A stretch of 64,000 nt of DNA from Bacteroidota bacterium (lineage in GTDB: Bacteria; Bacteroidota; Bacteroidia; UKL13-3). The stretch lies in assembly GCA_027491085.1 (NCBI GenBank), contig JAIXWW010000005.1:34982-98981 (forward strand). The letters run 5' to 3'. Of the stretch, positions 47,835-57,518 are shown one piece after another. The position numbers and the translations under genes are program-made. The notes beneath the pieces were generated by a model, which was given only the letters and a program-made list of their open reading frames with translations, was not told where the DNA came from and did no database searches. Each line of letters begins with the position of its first letter. Position 1 is the first letter of the stretch.

Positions 47835-49203
47835 TTTTAGGTTTTATAAAATAATAAATAGGTACACCAATTAGCACCAAACATAAGCCCGTAAAGGCAA
47901 AAGCAGTTTTAAACACAAGCAAACTAATACAAATAGTTAATGCCATAACCATATACAAAAGTGGCAAAAACGGATAAGCAATTACTTTGTATGGCCTATC
48001 TGCATTGGGTTGTTTTTTACGTAAAATAAATACTGCGCCAACTGATAAAATATAAAATATTAAAACAGCAAAAACTACATAATCTAATAAATCTCCATAA
48101 GAACCCGAAAGCACCAATAAACTAGCCCAAATAGCCTGATAGGTTAACGATTTCTGCGGTGATTGGTGTTTATTTAATTGGGCTGCTTGTTTAAAAAATA
48201 ACCCTTCTTCAGCCATTACTTTATAAACCCTTGAACCACTTAAAATAATTCCATTTACGCAACCAAAAGTACTTACCATAATTAATGCTGCCATTATTAT
48301 GGCACCATTGGTTCCAAATACTTTTTGCAATAAAAGTGTTCCAACCCTATCTTGTTGTGCATTTTGTATTTCGCTAATTGAAAGCGCATTGATATAAATA
48401 AAATTAATCAATACATATAAAAACAACACGCTTCCAGTTCCAATCAATAAAGATAACGGCAAGTTACGTTTAGGATTTTCCATTTCTCCCGCAGTAAAAG
48501 TTATATTGTTCCAAGCATCGGCACTAAAAATAGAACCTACCAAAGCTGCCGCAAAAATTCCAATATTTACGTTTGGTAAATTTGAAGCAGTAGACTCTAT
48601 TAATTGGGTTGATAAGTTTGTTGGGTTTTGATTACTTAAAATAAAATACAATCCTGCAAAAATGATGAATAACAAAGAGCCAATTTTACCAATAGTAAAG
48701 ATATTTTGAAGCAAAGCTGCATTTTTCACCTTACCAAAGTTAAACACTGTTAGTAAGGCAATTAAACCAATTCCAAGCAATTGCGCAGCACTAATATTTA
48801 AAGTAAAATTGCTCGTAAATTGTAAGGAGAATAAAATATTTTTTTCGCTAAAAACCGGGAAAATAACACCAGTAAACTTTGCAAAACCAACAGCTACTGC
48901 GGCAATGGTTCCTGTTTGAATAATGGTAAATAAAGTCCAGCCATATAAAAAACCAAATAAAGGCGAATACGCCTCTTTTAAATAAACATATTGACCGCCT
49001 GCTTTGGGCATTAAAGCTGCTAATTCGCCATAACTTAAAGCTGCCATTAGCGTTAAAGCGGCTGTAACTAACCAAGCTAAAATGAGCATAGTTGGGCTTC
49101 CTAACTCGCGCAGCATGCCAGCCGAAACAATAAAAATGCCTGAGCCAATCATACTGCCCATAATGAGCATGATGCTATCTAATAAATTGAGTTTTTTGTT
49201 CAT
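47827..49203 (-). CDS. APC-family amino acid permease
   Basis: A 458-residue inner-membrane transporter with 12 helices. Helix 1 has the unwound GSMIGSGIFIVSAG motif that binds the amino group in APC proteins; GELAALMPKAGGQYVYLKEA and the ADAWNNITFTAGEMENPKRN stretch are also family marks. It most likely moves amino acids by proton symport or exchange, being closest in pattern to LAT/serine-threonine exchangers. Substrate unknown. Confidence 0.92.
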   Translation of the reverse strand: MNKKLNLLDSIMLIMGSMIGSGIFIVSAGMLRELGSPTMLILAWLVTAALTLMAALSYGELAALMPKAGGQYVYLKEAYSPLFGFLYGWTLFTIIQTGTIAAVAVGFAKFTGVIFPVFSEKNILFSLQFTSNFTLNISAAQLLGIGLIALLTVFNFGKVKNAALLQNIFTIGKIGSLLFIIFAGLYFILSNQNPTNLSTQLIESTASNLPNVNIGIFAAALVGSIFSADAWNNITFTAGEMENPKRNLPLSLLIGTGSVLFLYVLINFIYINALSISEIQNAQQDRVGTLLLQKVFGTNGAIIMAALIMVSTFGCVNGIILSGSRVYKVMAEEGLFFKQAAQLNKHQSPQKSLTYQAIWASLLVLSGSYGDLLDYVVFAVLIFYILSVGAVFILRKKQPNADRPYKVIAYPFLPLLYMVMALTICISLLVFKTAFAFTGLCLVLIGVPIYYFIKPKNA

Positions 49204-49295
49204 TAATTAATTGACTAAAAATAAATAGTCAATTATAAATAAAAGATTTGAATTTCAAGAACAAGTTTACTTGTTGTAATTTGCAAATACCAATT

Positions 49296-50474
49296 TTAGT
49301 TTAACCCAATTATTTTTCCTTTATGTTTTGCTTCGGGCAATAAATTAAATAATATAGTAACTCCAATTCTAATATCATTGGTTTTTATATTGTGGCCAAA
49401 GGAAGAATCATTATCCCAGCTATCACCCCAATAATCTGCCGTATATCCAGAATACCTATATGAACCATGGATTTTGAGCCAGTAATTGGGTTTTTTACCT
49501 ATTAAAAAACCAAATTCAGGATAAACTTGCCCTCCAAAAATTGATAGTGATTCTGTTTTCCCATTTATTTCAGGTGTAACATGTTGCCACTCAAACATGG
49601 AAACACCTCCACCAATATAAGGCTTAATTTTACCCTTATTTGTTAATATATAATTAGCCCAAAAAGTAGCCGAAATGATAACCGATTTTTGAGGGACAAC
49701 AATTTCATTGTTGTAATAAATTAAAAAATCGGGATTGGTCGTGTTTGGCCCTGCTCCAAGTGAAATACCTGTCATCATTTTAGGTTGAATAAATTCAATT
49801 CCAAGGTATTCAAAAACTATTGCATTGCCTATTTGATTATTGATAGAATAACTGGTATTTAAATGCAAAAATAAATGAATTGCATTATTTAATTTTTCCT
49901 TACTTGATAAGTAACTTGCATAGGTTGATGTTGTTTTATCGTAACTATTTAAGTTTTTTAATTCCTCGAAAAATGAATTGTTTTTATTGATTATAGTGCC
50001 AACAAGACTTTGCTGTTTACTGCCTGTTGGCAAGGTTTGGTAAAAAGAAGTTAAATAAGTTAAAACTGCTTGGTGCAAATCGTTAAAAGTAGGCATGATA
50101 TAATAATCATAATAAATGGTATCTTCAGGTTGATACTTTAATTGATTGTGTTTTATGCAATAAACATAATCAATTAAAAAATCCATTTCACTTTTATTTA
50201 AATTATCAACTTTTTCTGGATACTTTACACAAGTTAAAAATAAGTTGATTAGTTGATTCCATCCTTGTTCTTCGCACATTTTAGGCATGTTATTAAAGAG
50301 TATTTCAACCGAATCAACTTGATTATTTGAAATAAAATGAACCATCATGGGTGTATATTTTACTTCATTTTGATAACATTGTTTTGTAATGGAATCAACT
50401 TGAAAACAAAAAACGTTTGAATTATTGGCTATAAAACAAATAAGCATCAGAAATTTCAAATATTTGTTCTTCAT
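49296..50474 (-). CDS. Unknown exported protein with helical N-half and barrel-like C-half
   Basis: A 392-residue exported protein (signal peptide ending NVFCFQ). Residues 25-215 are mostly helical with repeated Asn and Tyr and no family I recognise. Residues 215-392 have the alternating pattern of an outer-membrane beta-barrel: GISLGAGPNTTN, PYIGGGVSMFEW, YPEFGFLIGK, and a C-terminal IRIGVTILFNLL strand. The start is ATG 50474; the frame extends upstream to 50498, but those codons precede the signal peptide. Confidence 0.65.
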   Translation of the reverse strand: MKNKYLKFLMLICFIANNSNVFCFQVDSITKQCYQNEVKYTPMMVHFISNNQVDSVEILFNNMPKMCEEQGWNQLINLFLTCVKYPEKVDNLNKSEMDFLIDYVYCIKHNQLKYQPEDTIYYDYYIMPTFNDLHQAVLTYLTSFYQTLPTGSKQQSLVGTIINKNNSFFEELKNLNSYDKTTSTYASYLSSKEKLNNAIHLFLHLNTSYSINNQIGNAIVFEYLGIEFIQPKMMTGISLGAGPNTTNPDFLIYYNNEIVVPQKSVIISATFWANYILTNKGKIKPYIGGGVSMFEWQHVTPEINGKTESLSIFGGQVYPEFGFLIGKKPNYWLKIHGSYRYSGYTADYWGDSWDNDSSFGHNIKTNDIRIGVTILFNLLPEAKHKGKIIGLN

Positions 50475-50541
50475 GTTTTGTAAAACACAAATAATCAATA
50501 AATTGTTTTGTTTAATTAATGCCCTTGGACATGGCGGAGTC

Positions 50542-50603
50542 GTCAGTCATGTCGAGCGGAGTCGAGACATTGTTAAACTGTTCTCGACTCCGCTCGAACT
50601 GAC
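50542..50603. repeat. GC-rich intergenic palindrome
   Basis: A perfect 16-bp inverted repeat (TCGAGCGGAGTCGAGA at 50552-50567 against 50582-50597) with a 14-nt loop, extended by imperfect outer arms to 50542 and 50603. It is far richer in GC than its surroundings. Part of the arm (GCGGAGTCG) recurs at 50535-50543. No T run follows on either strand, so it is not a standard terminator. It resembles interspersed palindromic repeats seen in Bacteroidota genomes. Confidence 0.8.
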
Positions 50604-50619
50604 TAGATGATGTCAACCA

Positions 50620-52191
50620 TCATATCTTGCAAAGTTGAGCAATAGCTTTAGCGCAATTTTCGCCATCCATAGCGGCACTTACTATTCCGCCTGCGTAGCC
50701 TGCACCTTCGGCACATGGATATAACCCTTTTATTTGAATATGCTCAAAAGTTTCTTTGTTTCTTGGAATGCGCACTGGAGATGAAGTTCTACTTTCAGTT
50801 GCTAATAAAATAGCTTCGTTGGTTAAATAGCCGTGCATTTTTTTTCCAAAAGCTTTCATGGCGCCTTGCAAACTTTTAGCCACATAATTGGGTAATATTT
50901 CACTTAAATTTCGGCTAACGGTGCCCGGTAAATAACTGCTATCAGGTAAAATATTACTTGTTTTATTATTTACAAAATCTAACATGCGCTGCGCAGGTGC
51001 TTGCAATGTTTTATTGCCTTGTTCAAAGCAATTTTTTTCTACCATACTTTGAAAATACATACCAGCCAAAGGACCATATTTTTCAAAAGCTTTAAAATCT
51101 TCGGCATTGATTGAAACCACCATACCCGAATTTGCATATGGATTATTACGTTTGGATGGACTCCAACCATTTACCACAATTTCGCCAGGAGCTGTCATGG
51201 CAGGTGCTATAATTCCACCCGGACACATGCAAAAACTAAACACTCCTCTCCCATTTACTTGTTCTACCAGACTATAACTGGCAGCAGGCAAATATGGATT
51301 ACGCTCCACACCACATTTATACTGAATGCTATCAATCAATGCCTGCGGATGTTCAATGCGAACTCCTAAAGCAAAAGGTTTAGCTTCAATAGCAATTTTT
51401 TTGCGATGCAATAATTCAAAAATATCTCGAGCAGAATGACCGGTAGCTAATATTAAAGTTCGGAGTTCGAAGTTCGAAGTTCGAAGTTCGTTATTTGTTA
51501 TTTCAATTGATTTGATTTTATCGCCATCTAATGTTATGTCGGTCAATTTGGAGTTGAAGTGTATTTCGCCACCACAACTTAAAATGGTTTCGCGAATTTT
51601 TTCAATAATATGTGGCAATTTATTGGTTCCAATATGTGGATGGCTTTCGTATAAAATATTTTCGTCAGCACCATGATAAACCAATAGTTTTAAAATTCTA
51701 TTTACATCACCACGTTTGGAAGAACGCGTATATAATTTTCCATCGCTATAAGTGCCAGCACCGCCTTCGCCAAAGCAATAGTTACTTTCAGGATTTACAG
51801 TGTTATTTTTGGTAATATTGGCTAAATCGCGTCTGCGTTCGCGCACATTTTTACCACGTTCAAAAATCACAGGTTTTAAACCTAATTCAATTAATTGCAA
51901 AGCAGCAAATAACCCCGCAGGCCCCGCACCAATAATGGCTATTTCTTTGGCATTGGTTACATTTTTAAAATCAAACTGAATGGTTTCTTTTGTAGGATTT
52001 TCATTTACAAAAACATTTAAAGTAAGGTTAACTCGTACTGGTTTTTTACGTGCATCAATCGATTTTTTTAGGTAGGTAAATCCATTGATTTCATTGATTG
52101 GAATGCCAAAATTTTTACTGATTTCGCGCTTTACATCCGCATCAGATTTTAGTTGCTCAGGAAGAGCCGTAAGTTCAAGTGTTCGTTTCAT
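50620..52191 (-). CDS. FAD-dependent dehydrogenase/oxidoreductase
   Basis: A 523-residue flavoprotein. An N-terminal region of about 85 residues with ferredoxin-like spacing precedes the Rossmann FAD motif IAIIGAGPAGLFAALQL. Later marks are NYCFGEGGAGTYSDGKLYTR, LILATGHSARDIFELL, and the C-terminal GLYPCAEGAGYAGGIVSAAMDG flavin-contact motif. This HI0933-like/FAD-dependent dehydrogenase family is widespread and its substrate is not known. Codons for residues NELRTSNFELRT before LILATG come from a 7-bp repeat array, an odd in-frame insertion. Confidence 0.9.
   Translation of the reverse strand: MKRTLELTALPEQLKSDADVKREISKNFGIPINEINGFTYLKKSIDARKKPVRVNLTLNVFVNENPTKETIQFDFKNVTNAKEIAIIGAGPAGLFAALQLIELGLKPVIFERGKNVRERRRDLANITKNNTVNPESNYCFGEGGAGTYSDGKLYTRSSKRGDVNRILKLLVYHGADENILYESHPHIGTNKLPHIIEKIRETILSCGGEIHFNSKLTDITLDGDKIKSIEITNNELRTSNFELRTLILATGHSARDIFELLHRKKIAIEAKPFALGVRIEHPQALIDSIQYKCGVERNPYLPAASYSLVEQVNGRGVFSFCMCPGGIIAPAMTAPGEIVVNGWSPSKRNNPYANSGMVVSINAEDFKAFEKYGPLAGMYFQSMVEKNCFEQGNKTLQAPAQRMLDFVNNKTSNILPDSSYLPGTVSRNLSEILPNYVAKSLQGAMKAFGKKMHGYLTNEAILLATESRTSSPVRIPRNKETFEHIQIKGLYPCAEGAGYAGGIVSAAMDGENCAKAIAQLCKI
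51456..51490. repeat. Five-unit heptanucleotide array inside an FAD oxidoreductase gene
   Basis: Five 7-bp units (aagttcg, gagttcg, aagttcg, aagttcg, aagttcg on the plus strand) make 35 bp. Because 7 is not a multiple of 3, gain or loss of one unit would shift the frame of the gene. Confidence 0.9.
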
Positions 52192-52271
52192 AGTTAGGTT
52201 TTTATCCTAAAATTTAGGTTTGCAATGATAAAGAATAGTTTCAGTTATGGCAAAAAAGCTATTTACATGAT

Positions 52272-52940
52272 CTATTTTCCAATTGAGTACTTAAATCCAA
52301 ACGAAAAGTTATAACCATAATTATTAATTTCACTGAACACATAATAATTGGAATTACTTACCCCATTTAAACTTTGGAATTTAAGGACAGAAGCATAGAA
52401 ATGATAATTTTTATAGAGTTTCAAACCTGCCCCTAGCCCTATTTGAGCAATTAATTCTAACTTATTTAAATTATTGCTATACAATACATTATCAGAATCT
52501 TCAAAATAAGTTTTGGCACTTACTAAGTAACTCGGTGCCAAGCCCACAGTGGTAAATAAATAATATTTATTACCAACTTTATAGGAAAGGCTAATTGGTA
52601 TTGTAATATAATCATATTGAAAATAAATTACTGTTATACCTCCTGGAGCCCCTGTTCCATTACCTCCTGATACTGGATCTAAAGGGTCTCCCATAATATA
52701 ATAATTACCAAAACCTTTTTGTGTGTATAATAAATCAACCCCTAATGCAAACTTTTTCTTTAATAAATAGTCGTAAGTAATACCTCCTGAAAATCCATTT
52801 TTACCAATTTTATTTAAAAAAATATTTTTATCTGTTACACTGGTATTATTTATTCCAAACTGAACACCCAATAAATGATTTTGAGCGTCTAAAACATAGT
52901 TGAATAATATTAAAATAAATACAAAAATCAATTTAGGCAT
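52272..52940 (-). CDS. Outer-membrane beta-barrel (porin-family) protein
   Basis: A 222-residue small barrel with signal peptide ending VLDAQ. It opens with HLLGVQFGINNTSV, has GGITYDYLLKKKFALGVDLLYTQKGFG, a TIPISLSYKVG strand and a C-terminal GYNFSFGFKYSIGK. This matches the generic eight-stranded PF13568-type barrel of Bacteroidota. Function unknown; it stands alone between larger genes. Confidence 0.85.
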   Translation of the reverse strand: MPKLIFVFILILFNYVLDAQNHLLGVQFGINNTSVTDKNIFLNKIGKNGFSGGITYDYLLKKKFALGVDLLYTQKGFGNYYIMGDPLDPVSGGNGTGAPGGITVIYFQYDYITIPISLSYKVGNKYYLFTTVGLAPSYLVSAKTYFEDSDNVLYSNNLNKLELIAQIGLGAGLKLYKNYHFYASVLKFQSLNGVSNSNYYVFSEINNYGYNFSFGFKYSIGK

Positions 52941-53094
52941 GGTCGAATTTATATATTTTCAACAAGTTGACAAATTTTAACTAACGAAGGTTTATGCATA
53001 AAAAATTACTGTTGGTATAGCGTTACTAAACTTCATCAATTGCAAAAAGAGCGAAACAAAATCTATAAAAATTGCTAGAAGTCAAAAGCCCTTA

Positions 53095-55221
53095 TTAACT
53101 AAACAAATTAAACACCAAAAAGCTACTGCCATAAGCCAAAGCTGTAAGGTATAAAAACTGAATGATAGGCCATTTAATGTGGTCGGTTTCTTTTTTAACA
53201 ATAGCTATAGTACTCATACATTGCATGGCAAAAGCATAAAAAATCATGAGGGATAAAAAGGTAGCAGTGTTATAACTTGGTTTTCCCGTTCGCGGATTTA
53301 TTTCGGCCATCATTTTGGTTTTTATGTGTCCAAAACTATTGTCTCCATCATCGTTCACACTGTAAATGGTGTTCATGGTTCCCACAAAAACCTCACGTGC
53401 AGCAAGCGATGTAAGTAATGCAATGCCTATTTTCCAATCGAAACCCAACGGACGAATAGCTGGTTCAATTAACTTTCCAAACTCGCCTGCATAACTGGCT
53501 TCCAATTTTTGAGCATTCATTTGCAAAGTAATTTCTTTTTTAGCGGCTTCGGTTAAAGTATCGTTTTGTAAAATGGCGCTGTATTTATTTTCTACCATTT
53601 GCATATTAGCATGAGGGCCGGTAGATGCCAAAACCCACAAAATAACCGACACTGCAATGATTATTTTACCGGCTCCAAAAACAAAAGCACTTCCTTTTTC
53701 ATAAATGGTAATTAATAAATTTGAAAATACTGGAACCTTGTAACCAGGTAATTCTAAAATAAAATACGTTTTTTCTTTTTGTTTAATAAATAATTTAAAA
53801 ACCCAAGCACTAAGAATAGCTGCTCCAAAACCAATTAAATACATGAGCATCAATACCAAACCATGAACATTAAAAGGGCCCCATTTAGCCGTATCTTCTA
53901 GCATCATGCCAATTAACAAAGTATAAACGGGTAAACGAGCAGAACAACTCATTAACGGTGTAACCAAAATAGTAATTAAGCGTTCTTTTTTATTTTCAAT
54001 ACTTCGGGTAGCCATAATACTAGGCACTGCGCAAGCCATTCCGCCAATTAACGGCACAATAGATTTTCCATTCATACCAAACGGACGCATAATTCTATCC
54101 ATTATAAAACCCACACGAGCCATGTAACCTACATCTTCTAAAATGGCAATGAATAAAAACAATAAAATAATTTGTGGTAAAAACACCATTACACCCGTTA
54201 AGCCTGCCAATACACCATGTACAATCAAATCGTTTAAAACGCCTGCCGGCAATGTTTTTTCAACATAATCGGTAAAGGCGCCCAAGCCTACTTCTAACCA
54301 ATCTTTGGGATATTCGCTCCAGCTAAACATGGCTTGAAAAACCAAAAGCAATAACACCAAAAATATACCAATTCCGTAATAACGATGGGTTAAAACTTTA
54401 TCAACTTTAGCAGTTATGGAAGCTTTAAGTTGAGAAGTATTTTTTAAACGTGCATACTTAACTGTTTCGTCAATAATTTTGTAACGGGCAAGTACTTCAT
54501 CTTCTTGGAAACTTATTATATCAAACTCGTAATGTTTAAAAACTTCGGTTAACCTTTTTGCCTTTTCGCTTATTAAACTCGATGCATTTATGGCATATTG
54601 CAAAGCAGCATATTTATTGCGCTTATCAGTAATTTTGCTTAAATCGAGTAACATTTGTTGGTTAACTCTTTCAAGACTAAAATACTTAGCAGTTACACGT
54701 AATTTTTCATCTAATAAAACCTCTTTTAGCTTATCAATTCCTTCTTTTTTTCGGGCATTGATGCTAATAATTGGCACTTGTAGTTTTTCTTCTAATTTGG
54801 CTAAATCGTATTTAATCCCTCTACGTTCGGCTACATCAAGCATGTTTAACACCAAAACTATTGGCACTTTTAAATCAGCCACTTGGGTAAACAATAATAA
54901 ATTGCGTTTTAAATTACTTGCATCGGCAATAAATACTACCAAATCAGGGTAATTGGTTTCTGCCTTATTACGCAATATTTCGTAAGTAACCAACTCATCA
55001 GCACTTTTAGGGTAAAGGCTGTAAGTACCGGGCAAATCAATTATATGAGCATTTTTTTCAGGACTTAATTTAAAAGAGCCTGTTTTTTTCTCTACAGTAG
55101 TTCCCGGAAAATTTGAAACTTTATGGTTTAAGCCTGTTAAGGCATTAAACAAACTGGTTTTACCACAATTAGGATTACCAACAAGCGCAACGGTTATTTC
55201 TTTTTGTTCCAAATTAGTCAA
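53095..55221 (-). CDS. feoB: Ferrous iron transporter FeoB
   Basis: A 708-residue inner-membrane Fe2+ transporter. The cytoplasmic G domain (about 8-170) has G1 GNPNCGKTS, G3 DLPGTYSL and G4 LNMLD; a helical regulatory domain follows (about 175-270). The membrane part has two Gate domains, with GFIMDRIMRPFGMNGKSIVPLIGG and TLLIGMMLEDT in the first and ASLAAREVFVGTMNTIY in the second. It takes up ferrous iron using GTP-gated conformational change. Start is TTG 55221, overlapping the feoA stop; no usable ATG exists near the start. Confidence 0.97.
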   Translation of the reverse strand: MTNLEQKEITVALVGNPNCGKTSLFNALTGLNHKVSNFPGTTVEKKTGSFKLSPEKNAHIIDLPGTYSLYPKSADELVTYEILRNKAETNYPDLVVFIADASNLKRNLLLFTQVADLKVPIVLVLNMLDVAERRGIKYDLAKLEEKLQVPIISINARKKEGIDKLKEVLLDEKLRVTAKYFSLERVNQQMLLDLSKITDKRNKYAALQYAINASSLISEKAKRLTEVFKHYEFDIISFQEDEVLARYKIIDETVKYARLKNTSQLKASITAKVDKVLTHRYYGIGIFLVLLLLVFQAMFSWSEYPKDWLEVGLGAFTDYVEKTLPAGVLNDLIVHGVLAGLTGVMVFLPQIILLFLFIAILEDVGYMARVGFIMDRIMRPFGMNGKSIVPLIGGMACAVPSIMATRSIENKKERLITILVTPLMSCSARLPVYTLLIGMMLEDTAKWGPFNVHGLVLMLMYLIGFGAAILSAWVFKLFIKQKEKTYFILELPGYKVPVFSNLLITIYEKGSAFVFGAGKIIIAVSVILWVLASTGPHANMQMVENKYSAILQNDTLTEAAKKEITLQMNAQKLEASYAGEFGKLIEPAIRPLGFDWKIGIALLTSLAAREVFVGTMNTIYSVNDDGDNSFGHIKTKMMAEINPRTGKPSYNTATFLSLMIFYAFAMQCMSTIAIVKKETDHIKWPIIQFLYLTALAYGSSFLVFNLFS

Positions 55222-55438
55222 TCAGTTTAATTTCTATACAACTAGCATCTTGCATGCGCAAACACACTTTACTTTCGCTCAAATTAATGGCAATTGGATC
55301 TCCAAAAGGAGCAACATTTTCTAACTCCACTTCTTCGCCAGGCAAAATACCCATTTCAAATAGCTTAAGCGCCAAAATTTGTCCGTTTACTTTTGTAATA
55401 ACGGCTTTTTTACCGTAACCTAGTTGCGTTAGATTCAT
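55214..55438 (-). CDS. feoA: Ferrous iron transport protein FeoA
   Basis: A 74-residue SH3-like cytoplasmic protein of the FeoA family, with ALKLFEMGILPGEEVELENVAPFGDPIAI, the hallmark region, and a C-terminal RMQDASCIEIKLI strand. FeoA assists FeoB. It overlaps feoB by 8 bp, so the two are translated as a coupled pair. The 242-bp upstream gap to the hybrid kinase contains no Fur box I can recognise. Confidence 0.94.
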   Translation of the reverse strand: MNLTQLGYGKKAVITKVNGQILALKLFEMGILPGEEVELENVAPFGDPIAINLSESKVCLRMQDASCIEIKLID

Positions 55439-55680
55439 AATCGAGGCGCAATTTAGAATAAATCTACATAAGATTTTGAATAGTGATAAATGTTTTTGAA
55501 ATTTATGAATTAAAAAAATATTATCAGTTTGTTTGGCTACTTAAGTTATTCATTTAAAAACAGATAGTCAAATCAACAAAAAAAACAACCATTTAATAAT
55601 CAATCAAAATACTTTTAAATAGTAATAAAAACTATATTGGCACCAAAATCATACATGCGATATCCGACTAGGAATTATAA

Positions 55681-57516
55681 ATGAAAGAGACGAACAAAGC
55701 ACATATTTTATTTGCATATTCTAGCTTAAGACCCATATCTTTAAGTTTTGTGTTATTATATTTAGTTTTTAGCGTCTCTCATGTTTTTATATTGCCTGAA
55801 GGAAAAGAGAAAAACATTTTAATTACGCTCTCTATTTGCTCCTCTATTTTTTATGCCATCATGAGGCTTTATTTATACAAGCCAAATGTTCATTTTGAAA
55901 AGACATTACTGTTATCCTTTTTTCTACTTTTGTTTCCTTTTGTAAATACATTTGTTCACATGTGGCTCTACAACGACCCATTGCAAACCTCATTTTTACT
56001 ATTACTATTTGTAGGTGCGGGTATCATTATTACATCTAGAAAGGTGCTTTTTTCTATTATTGCTTTCAGTGTATTTCTATGGCTATTATTAGCATACTCC
56101 AATGGTTTTTCTGGCCACTGGACACACTTTTCGTTTACGGTAATTCCTGCTCTAGCATTAGGTATAGCAACAAATTTTACAATTAGCTCTAACTTTAACA
56201 GATTAGAAATAGCCAAGAATCAAGAAGAGGTTAAAAACAACGAACTTGCCCTTGCTCAAAGAATTTTAGAAAATCAAAGTAAACAATTAAAAAGCAATAT
56301 TGATATTTTAAAACAATCAAAAAAAGAAGCAGAAGACGCAAATAAAGCTAAAACAGAATTTTTAGCTAATATGAGCCATGAAATTCGAACACCTTTAAAT
56401 GGAGTAATTGGTTTTAGTGACTTGCTAATGCAATCCAATTTAACCGAAACTCAAATGGAATACATGAATACTGTTAACACCTCAGCTAAAACTTTGCTTG
56501 ATGTAGTTAATGATATTTTAGATTTCTCTAAAATTGAAGCTGGTAAATTGGAGCTAGACATAGATAATTTTAAAATTAAATTACTTTCTAACCAGGTTAT
56601 TGAAGCCATAAAGTATCAGACTATTCAGAAAAAATTAGAATTAAACATAACGCTTTCAGACAACCTCCCTCAAATGGTAAAAGGTGATAAAATGAGGCTA
56701 AGACAAATTTTAATTAACTTATTAGGTAATGCCATAAAGTTTACCAATAAAGGTTTTATTGAATTAAAAATTGAAACAATTGCGGTTCATAAAAACGGAA
56801 CTAATACCATACGATTTTCAGTTATTGATACAGGAATTGGTATTGATAAAAGAAATCAAGAAAAAATATTTGAAGCATTTACACAAGAAGACTCCACAAC
56901 TACAAGAAGATTTGGAGGTACAGGTTTAGGACTTACTATTTCAAATAAACTTTTAGGCTTAATGAAAAGTAAATTGAATGTGGTTAGTGAACTTGGAAAA
57001 GGAAGTACTTTTTATTTTGATGTAAATTTTGAAGTAAATGATGAATCTGTTTTAGGTATTGATAACAGTGCAACCGATCATGGTTTATTACTCCAAAACA
57101 TGGGTAATTCAGAATTAAAACAAGATACCAAAATTCTTATTGTAGATGACAACTCGGTTAATATCTTTCTTTCGAAAATACTTGTTAAAAAAATACTACC
57201 AAACGCTATAATTTTCGAGGCCGTAAATGGACTAGATGCAGTCAATAAATATTCTGAACAAAGACCAGATATCATATTAATGGATGTACAAATGCCTGTA
57301 ATGAATGGTTACGAAGCTACTGAAGCAATCAGAAAATTAGAAAACAGTGGATTCAGAACACCAATTATAGGACTTACAGCAGGAGTTTTATTGGGTGAAA
57401 AAGAAAAATGTATTGATGCTGGAATGGATGAATACGTTAGTAAACCGGTAGTTAAAGAAACTCTTGAAAAAATGTTTTACAAATGGTTGGTTGCGCCTTC
57501 TCAAAATAGTTTATAA
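55681..57516 (+). CDS. Hybrid sensor histidine kinase with receiver domain
   Basis: A 611-residue membrane kinase. Five or six hydrophobic helices (about 15-175) form the sensor without a recognised extracytoplasmic domain, and a coiled-coil linker (175-222) leads to the HisKA domain with His233 in [12 protein letters not shown]. The HATPase domain follows ([27 protein letters not shown]). A C-terminal receiver has phosphoacceptor Asp535 in [11 protein letters not shown], plus TAG and the KPV segments. There is no output domain, so it must pass phosphate on to an unlinked partner. Confidence 0.93.
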   Translation: MKETNKAHILFAYSSLRPISLSFVLLYLVFSVSHVFILPEGKEKNILITLSICSSIFYAIMRLYLYKPNVHFEKTLLLSFFLLLFPFVNTFVHMWLYNDPLQTSFLLLLFVGAGIIITSRKVLFSIIAFSVFLWLLLAYSNGFSGHWTHFSFTVIPALALGIATNFTISSNFNRLEIAKNQEEVKNNELALAQRILENQSKQLKSNIDILKQSKKEAEDANKAKTEFLANMSHEIRTPLNGVIGFSDLLMQSNLTETQMEYMNTVNTSAKTLLDVVNDILDFSKIEAGKLELDIDNFKIKLLSNQVIEAIKYQTIQKKLELNITLSDNLPQMVKGDKMRLRQILINLLGNAIKFTNKGFIELKIETIAVHKNGTNTIRFSVIDTGIGIDKRNQEKIFEAFTQEDSTTTRRFGGTGLGLTISNKLLGLMKSKLNVVSELGKGSTFYFDVNFEVNDESVLGIDNSATDHGLLLQNMGNSELKQDTKILIVDDNSVNIFLSKILVKKILPNAIIFEAVNGLDAVNKYSEQRPDIILMDVQMPVMNGYEATEAIRKLENSGFRTPIIGLTAGVLLGEKEKCIDAGMDEYVSKPVVKETLEKMFYKWLVAPSQNSL

Positions 57517-57518
57517 CT

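Noticed and set aside
50542..50603. Terminator of the FAD oxidoreductase gene
   Set aside because: Strong stem, but no T run on either strand.
50425..50610. Small plus-strand ORF
   Set aside because: It is produced by the palindrome and the start of the minus-strand gene; no start signal and no family resemblance.
53095..55438. Fur box in front of feoAB
   Set aside because: Searched the gap 55439-55680 by eye for a GATAATGATWATCATTATC-like palindrome and saw none convincing.
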